Shown here: in pieces, positions 60,005 to 64,000 of the stretch
How the letters are laid out: each line of letters begins with the position of its first letter
How positions within the stretch are numbered: position 1 is the first letter of the stretch
Source of the DNA: JBDHWG01 sp039810085
Lineage (GTDB): Bacteria; Chloroflexota; Anaerolineae; Epilineales; JAHCIE01
DNA length: 64,000 nt
NCBI GenBank assembly: GCA_039810085.1
Contig: JBDHWG010000006.1
Span: 1-64,000, forward strand
Reading direction: 5' to 3'
Notes under the pieces: model-generated
What the model saw: the letters and a program-made list of their open reading frames with translations, nothing else
Told to the model about the DNA's origin: nothing
Databases searched by the model: none
Made by a program: the position numbers and the translations under genes

Positions 60005-60889
60005 CTAGATATGCCCCGCCGCGTTCGCGCCGAGGGTCACAATCTCGCCGCCGCGCACCACGCGCACTGTCGGCGCTTGCTCGGCGGCGTAGAGCAGCCG
60101 CTGCAAGTCCTCGCCATCCGTAACTGGCGCGCCATCCAGGCCGACGATGATGTCGCCTACCAGCAGCCCCGAGTCTTCAGCCAGGCTCTCTGGGAGCACC
60201 TCACCCAGCATCACGCCCGTGGGCTGCCCAACCTGCTCCGCCCAGGCGGCGGGTAGCGGCACAGCCCAGCCGCGCACACCAAGCGCCGACTTGCGGGTGG
60301 ACTCGCCGAGCCAGGCCCGCAGCGCAATCTGGGCGACGTGGGTTGGCACTGCCAAGGCGACGCCCGGCGTCAGGATCATGCTCGTCAGGCCCAGCACCCG
60401 CCCCTGGGCGTCGGCAAGCGGCCCGCCCGAGTTGCCCGGGTAGACGTCGATATCCGCCTCGACAAGCTCGCGTCCCCCCCGCATCGTCCGTCCGATGGCG
60501 CTGATGATGCCTAACGTCGTCGCGCCCTCGACGCCGAGGGGGTTACCGACGGCCACGACGAGCTGCCCGATTGCCATTCGCCGCGAGTCGCCAGCGGTCG
60601 CCGCCGGCAAGTTCGTCGCATCCACCTTCAGCGCCGCCAGGTCGAGCGTCTTGTCCCGCCCGATGACCCGCGCATCCAGCGTCCGCCCGTCGGCCAGGCT
60701 TACCCGCGCCCGGTCCCGCCGCGCCACATGGTCGTTGGTCAGAATGACGCCGTCCGGCCGCCAAATGACCCCTGAGCCGCTGCCGTTCCACTCTCCCCGC
60801 ACCATGACAAGGCTCTGCCGCAGCCGAGCCGCCACCTGCGCAATTTCCGACGCCACGCCCGGCAGAGTCTCCAACATTGCGCTTCCCAT
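60005..60889 (-). CDS. HtrA-like serine protease without signal peptide (paralogue 1)
   Basis: 294 residues. Trypsin-like domain with His in TNDHVARR, Asp in KTLDLAAL and Ser in YPGNSGGPL, then a PDZ domain (about 200-285; SGLLVGDIIVGLDGAPVTD). No signal sequence or membrane helix, so it should be cytosolic or its export is unrecognised. It follows a similar gene by 34 bp on the same strand, the two probably being a tandem duplication. Confidence 0.88.
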   Translation of the reverse strand: MGSAMLETLPGVASEIAQVAARLRQSLVMVRGEWNGSGSGVIWRPDGVILTNDHVARRDRARVSLADGRTLDARVIGRDKTLDLAALKVDATNLPAATAGDSRRMAIGQLVVAVGNPLGVEGATTLGIISAIGRTMRGGRELVEADIDVYPGNSGGPLADAQGRVLGLTSMILTPGVALAVPTHVAQIALRAWLGESTRKSALGVRGWAVPLPAAWAEQVGQPTGVMLGEVLPESLAEDSGLLVGDIIVGLDGAPVTDGEDLQRLLYAAEQAPTVRVVRGGEIVTLGANAAGHI

Positions 60890-60923
60890 GCTTCGCTCCT
60901 TAACACGCTTCAGACGCCACTCA

Positions 60924-61838
60924 CTACTGCCGCTCGCCGACGGTCACATTGACCGTCCCCTTCTGCCCGCCGCGAATAATCTCTAGCGGCGTTGCCTGCC
61001 CGACGCGCTCCCCGCTGAGTTCACCCTGTAGCTCTTCCATGTCCGGCGTCGCGCGGCCTGCCACGCCAACGATGATGTCGCCCAGCATCAGGCTGCCCTT
61101 CTCGGCCGGGCTGTTCGGCTCGACACCCAGCACCAGCAGACCGGACGCCTGCTCGCGCCCCAAAACGCTCTGGAGCTGCGCCGGCAGCGGCACGGGCTGG
61201 AGGCCCACGCCGAGGTAGCCGCGCCGGACGCGCCCGGTCGTTGTCAGCGCCTCGACCACGCGACGCAGCGTCCCGACGCCGATGGCCGTGCTGATGCCCC
61301 GTGCTAGGTGCGAGCTATTCAAGCCGACGACCTGGCCCCGCGCATCCACGAGCGCGCCGCCGGAAAAGCCCGGGTACAGCGTCACGTCCGTTTGAATCAC
61401 GTCAATCGACTGGCCGCGCCGCGATTGCGTCGGCGCGAACGCGCTCACAATGCCGATGGTTGCCATGGGCCGGTCGCTCGGCCGCGCCACGGCCAGCACC
61501 AGTTGCCCTACGCCGACCTCGGCCACCTGGCCCCACGTCGGCGGGGTCAGCGTCGCGCCCTGCACGCGCAAGAGCGCCAGATCGCTGTTCGGGTCACGCC
61601 CGACCAACTGCGCCTGGACGCTCGTGCCGTCCGGCAGCCCGACCTTGATGTTGTCCTCGCGCTGCACGACGTGGTCCGCCGTCACGATCAACCCATCCGC
61701 CGACCACACAATGCCAGACGCCGTCTGACGATCCCGCGCGTCCACCTGGACGACGGACTTCTCGGCCGCCGCGACGACGCTGACCAGATCATCCGACAGG
61801 CTGCTGAGTACACTCACACCTGTTCCTTGAGCAGACAT
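60924..61838 (-). CDS. HtrA-like serine protease without signal peptide (paralogue 2)
   Basis: 304 residues. His in TADHVVQR, Asp in PNSDLALL and Ser in YPGFSGGAL; the usual GNSGGP is thus GFSGGA, with the nucleophile kept. A PDZ domain (about 215-300) follows. No N-terminal signal. It is the first gene of the tandem pair and shares order and domain plan with the neighbour. Confidence 0.87.
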   Translation of the reverse strand: MSAQGTGVSVLSSLSDDLVSVVAAAEKSVVQVDARDRQTASGIVWSADGLIVTADHVVQREDNIKVGLPDGTSVQAQLVGRDPNSDLALLRVQGATLTPPTWGQVAEVGVGQLVLAVARPSDRPMATIGIVSAFAPTQSRRGQSIDVIQTDVTLYPGFSGGALVDARGQVVGLNSSHLARGISTAIGVGTLRRVVEALTTTGRVRRGYLGVGLQPVPLPAQLQSVLGREQASGLLVLGVEPNSPAEKGSLMLGDIIVGVAGRATPDMEELQGELSGERVGQATPLEIIRGGQKGTVNVTVGERQ

Positions 61839-61963
61839 TGCCTTCCTCCCACCTGTTCCTGAATATCGCGCGGCGCCCTCCGCCGCAGCTCGTTTGCCTG
61901 CTCATAGTCTAGCTCCTTTCCCTCCCCTGCACATCCCTCACTCTGGCAGTCGGCAGCCTAGAA

Positions 61964-61992
61964 AAACGGGTAGGCCGACGGCCTACCCGTTT
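61964..61992. terminator. Terminator of the phosphatase/LuxR pair
   Basis: aaacgggtaggcc-gac-ggcctacccgttt is a perfect 13-bp stem with a 3-base loop, followed on the minus strand by CTAGG after TTTTT. It is 29 bp past the LuxR-type stop. Confidence 0.8.
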
Positions 61993-62020
61993 GAATATTC
62001 CTATCAATTGTCGTGATGCG

Positions 62021-62659
62021 CTAAAGGGGGACGAGGCCCTGGCGGACGGCGATGCTCACGGCCTCGGTGCGGCTGCTCGCGCCGAGCTTACCCAGGATTG
62101 CGCCGATGTGGAACTTTACCGTGTGCTCGCTAATACCCAGCCGCACGGCGATGGCCTTGTTGGTCAGGCCCTCTACCATTAGACGCAGGACTTCCTGCTC
62201 GCGCGGCGTCAGCGTTTCCGGCGGGGGTGTCGGCTCAGGGCGGCGCTGCAACTGCTGCAAGAGGTTTGCCGCCGCGAGAGGGTGCAACACGACACCGCCC
62301 TGCTGCACGGTGCGAATCGCCTGCCCCAGCTCGGCCGCCGTCACGCGACGCGGGAGGTAGCCGCGCGCCCCTGCCTGTAGCGCCGCGACGACATCCTGGC
62401 CATCCTCCTGATCACTCAGGGCGATAACTGAGACCGAGGGCGCTTGCTGCCGCAGCCACCACAAAAGCTGGAGCGCCGTCTCACCCGCCATCTGTAGGTC
62501 GAGCAGCGCGACGTCCGGCTTGTCGCGGACGAGCGTCGCGCCCAGGCTGTCCAGGTCTTCGGCAAGACCGACCACGTCGCCCTCGCCGCTGGCCTCCACC
62601 AGCACGCGAGCGCCTTCCGCAATCATCGGCGCGTCGGTGATGATTACCAGCCGGGCCAC
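62021..62659 (-). CDS. NarL/FixJ-type response regulator
   Basis: 212 residues from GTG 62659. The receiver domain has VALLDLQMAG (phosphoacceptor Asp) and the Lys/Thr switch region in ALSDQEDG; the usual double-acid DD near the N-terminus is TD here. The LuxR-type HTH is TPREQEVLRLMVEGLTNKAIAVRLGISEHTVKFH. No histidine kinase is adjacent. It lies 13 bp after the histidine phosphatase, which may therefore be cotranscribed. Confidence 0.87.
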   Translation of the reverse strand: MARLVIITDAPMIAEGARVLVEASGEGDVVGLAEDLDSLGATLVRDKPDVALLDLQMAGETALQLLWWLRQQAPSVSVIALSDQEDGQDVVAALQAGARGYLPRRVTAAELGQAIRTVQQGGVVLHPLAAANLLQQLQRRPEPTPPPETLTPREQEVLRLMVEGLTNKAIAVRLGISEHTVKFHIGAILGKLGASSRTEAVSIAVRQGLVPL

Positions 62660-62672
62660 GCGCCCACGCTTT

Positions 62673-63242
62673 CTAGACGACCCTTCCGCCGGCCGCCCAG
62701 GCCGGCGCAGGCGCTTCCGCCATGATGTTGGGCTGGAAGATGAACAGAGCCTCCCAGGGCTTGCCCGGCTCGCCGCGCACCTGCCACACGCCGCCAGTCG
62801 GGATGACATTCCCGCCTGAGAATTTGAACCGCGACAGGTCCACGCGGCCTTCAGTCACCCATTCGAGGAGTTCCTTGAGCGGGCTACCGTGGCTCACCAG
62901 CGCGATGATCGCTGGCCCCTCCATCACCTCGCGCTCCCACAGGGCGCGAACGCGGGCGCGGACCTCCTCGACAGGCTCGCCTCGACGATGCTCGGCCAGG
63001 CCGAGGTCCACGACAGGTGTCAGGCCCAGACGGTCGGCGAGGGCGCGCGCCGTCTCAGACGTGCGGTCAAACGGCGAATGCACGACGCGCCCGATGCCCC
63101 GTCCGGCCAGAAACTCCGCGACCTGCTGAGCCTCGCGCCGGCCGTCGGACGACAGCGGCGGACCGGGCGCGACGTCGTAGGCCATGCCGGTGCCCGTCTG
63201 CGGGGCGGCGTGGCGGATTAGGTAAAAAGTCTTCTCAGGCAT
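62673..63242 (-). CDS. Histidine phosphatase superfamily protein
   Basis: 189 residues. The catalytic motif is YLIRHAAPQ (RHG becomes RHA, catalytic His kept), followed by SPFDRTSETARAL and VSHGSPLKE with the second His. It cleaves a phosphate monoester; the substrate is unknown, and SixA-like or phosphoglycerate mutase-like roles are both possible. The ATG at 63242 has AGAGGAAG just upstream; the 99-residue extension overlaps the divergent promoter and is rejected. Confidence 0.87.
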   Translation of the reverse strand: MPEKTFYLIRHAAPQTGTGMAYDVAPGPPLSSDGRREAQQVAEFLAGRGIGRVVHSPFDRTSETARALADRLGLTPVVDLGLAEHRRGEPVEEVRARVRALWEREVMEGPAIIALVSHGSPLKELLEWVTEGRVDLSRFKFSGGNVIPTGGVWQVRGEPGKPWEALFIFQPNIMAEAPAPAWAAGGRVV

Positions 63243-63299
63243 TCTTCCTCTTGTGAACCCCTCCCCTGCTGGCGGGGAATAAACGGGGCGTCCCGATGT

Positions 63300-63328
63300 T
63301 TGGCAATCCTGCCAGCGGATACTATAAT
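63300..63328 (+). promoter_or_regulatory. Promoter of the GT39-like gene
   Basis: TTGGCA (63300-63305) and TATAAT (63323-63328) are 17 bp apart, 43 bp before the ATG at 63371. Confidence 0.75.
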
Positions 63329-63370
63329 GTGCGCCTGTGGGTGGGCCGACCGGCCGACCCTGGAGTTCAC

Positions 63371-64000
63371 ATGCCACTCGGCCCGCGCGCCCATCCTTCC
63401 GATACCACTCGCCCCACCCCAGCCTCTGCCGCACAGCAACAGAGTCAATCCCGTGTGATAGGGTTGGGGTTGCTGGCGCTGCTGGGGCTGGTCGTCGTTG
63501 GGCTGGCCGCGCGGCTGTATCACCCCGTCGATCACCCATTCGCGCTCAATTTCGACGAAGGGCATGAAGCCCTGGATGCGCTCAGAATACTGGACGGCTG
63601 GCGGCCCGTGTTCTTACCAACCAACAATGGGCGCGAGCCGCTGTTCATGTATCTCATGGCCGGTGTCATGGCTCTCCTGGGTCCCACAGCTCTCGCCGTC
63701 CGCATAACAAGCATTCTCAGTGGCGTCGCCATGATCGGCGCGCAGTATCTTTGCGCCCAGGCGTTGCCGTTGCCGCGCCCGCGCCTGACGGCGCTGCTGA
63801 GCGCCGCCCTCATCGCCTTTGGCTTCTGGCCCCTGGCTCAGTCGCACCAGGCGCTCCGCGCGGTCCTGCTGCCGGTGTGGGTGGCCCTCATGCTGTGGGC
63901 ATGGTGGCGCGCGCTTTCCTCTGTCCACGAGAGCGCTCTTACAACACGCGCCTGGTTGTGGTCCGTTGCCACTGGTGTGTTCCTCGCTGCGGGTCTCTAC
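63371..64000 (+). CDS. GT39/ArnT-like membrane glycosyltransferase (5' part, runs off window)
   Basis: 210 codons are open to the window end without a stop. After a Pro/Ser/Gln-rich N-terminus comes a membrane helix (VIGLGLLALLGLVVVGLAA), then the first extracytoplasmic loop with the conserved acidic site FDEGHEALDALRILDGWRP and REPLFMYLMA, followed by several further helices. This is the start of a polyprenyl-phosphate-sugar-dependent glycosyltransferase of the GT39/PMT/ArnT group. The acceptor is unknown. The remaining part is outside the window. Confidence 0.82.
   Translation, partial: MPLGPRAHPSDTTRPTPASAAQQQSQSRVIGLGLLALLGLVVVGLAARLYHPVDHPFALNFDEGHEALDALRILDGWRPVFLPTNNGREPLFMYLMAGVMALLGPTALAVRITSILSGVAMIGAQYLCAQALPLPRPRLTALLSAALIAFGFWPLAQSHQALRAVLLPVWVALMLWAWWRALSSVHESALTTRAWLWSVATGVFLAAGLY

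Noticed and set aside
1..64000. CRISPR arrays, tRNA or rRNA genes
   Set aside because: No spaced direct repeats of CRISPR type and no cloverleaf or rRNA-like segments were recognised in the gaps.

Overview
The window is a GC-rich, gene-dense bacterial chromosome segment, most plausibly from a non-phototrophic member of the Chloroflexota (Anaerolineae-like). This is inferred from gene content, not from a marker gene: a bacterial Staygreen homologue, a free-standing HDAC-family deacetylase, a DUF58/transglutaminase pair, secreted proteins with Thr/Pro linkers and a C-terminal FLPL-type tail, an MPVTG wall-sorting-like tail, and many ATGA-coupled gene pairs. No rRNA, tRNA or CRISPR array was found, and no gene-free stretch exceeds about 250 bp.

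Layout. 1-1.7 kb: end of an IS5-family transposase that has cut into a nuclease-like gene, followed by a tyrosine recombinase (mobile remnant). 1.8-7.8 kb: ctpA, smpB, and mutS carrying a complete intein inside its Walker A motif. 7.8-13.6 kb: an unexpected aceK, a membrane SH3 protein, two translationally coupled ATP-grasp enzymes and an alpha/beta hydrolase. 13.6-17.9 kb: an epimerase, a Fur-family/metal ABC operon, and a ROK kinase. 17.9-23.4 kb: transglutaminase/DUF58 pair, miaA and an orphan gene. 23.5-26.8 kb: a Ni/Co ECF importer (cbiMQO) led by a second Fur-family gene.

26.9-31.1 kb is a carotenoid operon (plant-type phytoene desaturase, phytoene synthase, DUF2085, glycosyltransferase) with a clear promoter and terminator. 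31.1-36 kb holds a methyltransferase, an HDAC-like deacetylase, the Staygreen homologue (apparently leaderless), a Lon-like substrate-binding protein and an ATP-dependent DNA ligase. 36-38.3 kb is a TetR/MFS efflux pair. 38.4-44.4 kb contains endonuclease III, a polyprenyl synthase, a CrtD-like desaturase, a DUF4397 surface protein, an SDR and a CarH-type B12 photoreceptor-repressor with four direct repeats in its own promoter. A reasonable inference is light-controlled carotenogenesis.

44.5-50.2 kb: a DUF4097 protein, a membrane HtrA, and a four-gene XRE / ImmA / HTH / degenerate citrate-synthase cluster with a shared operator-like motif at both promoters. 50.4-64 kb: a secreted glycosidase, a nucleotidyltransferase-phosphomutase fusion, a helical protein, an MBL hydrolase, a MaoC hydratase, a propeller lipoprotein, two cytosolic HtrA paralogues, a LuxR-type response regulator, a histidine phosphatase, and the start of a GT39-like glycosyltransferase. 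Two copies of a GCAGAGGC-type intergenic repeat lie at 21.6 and 59.9 kb.
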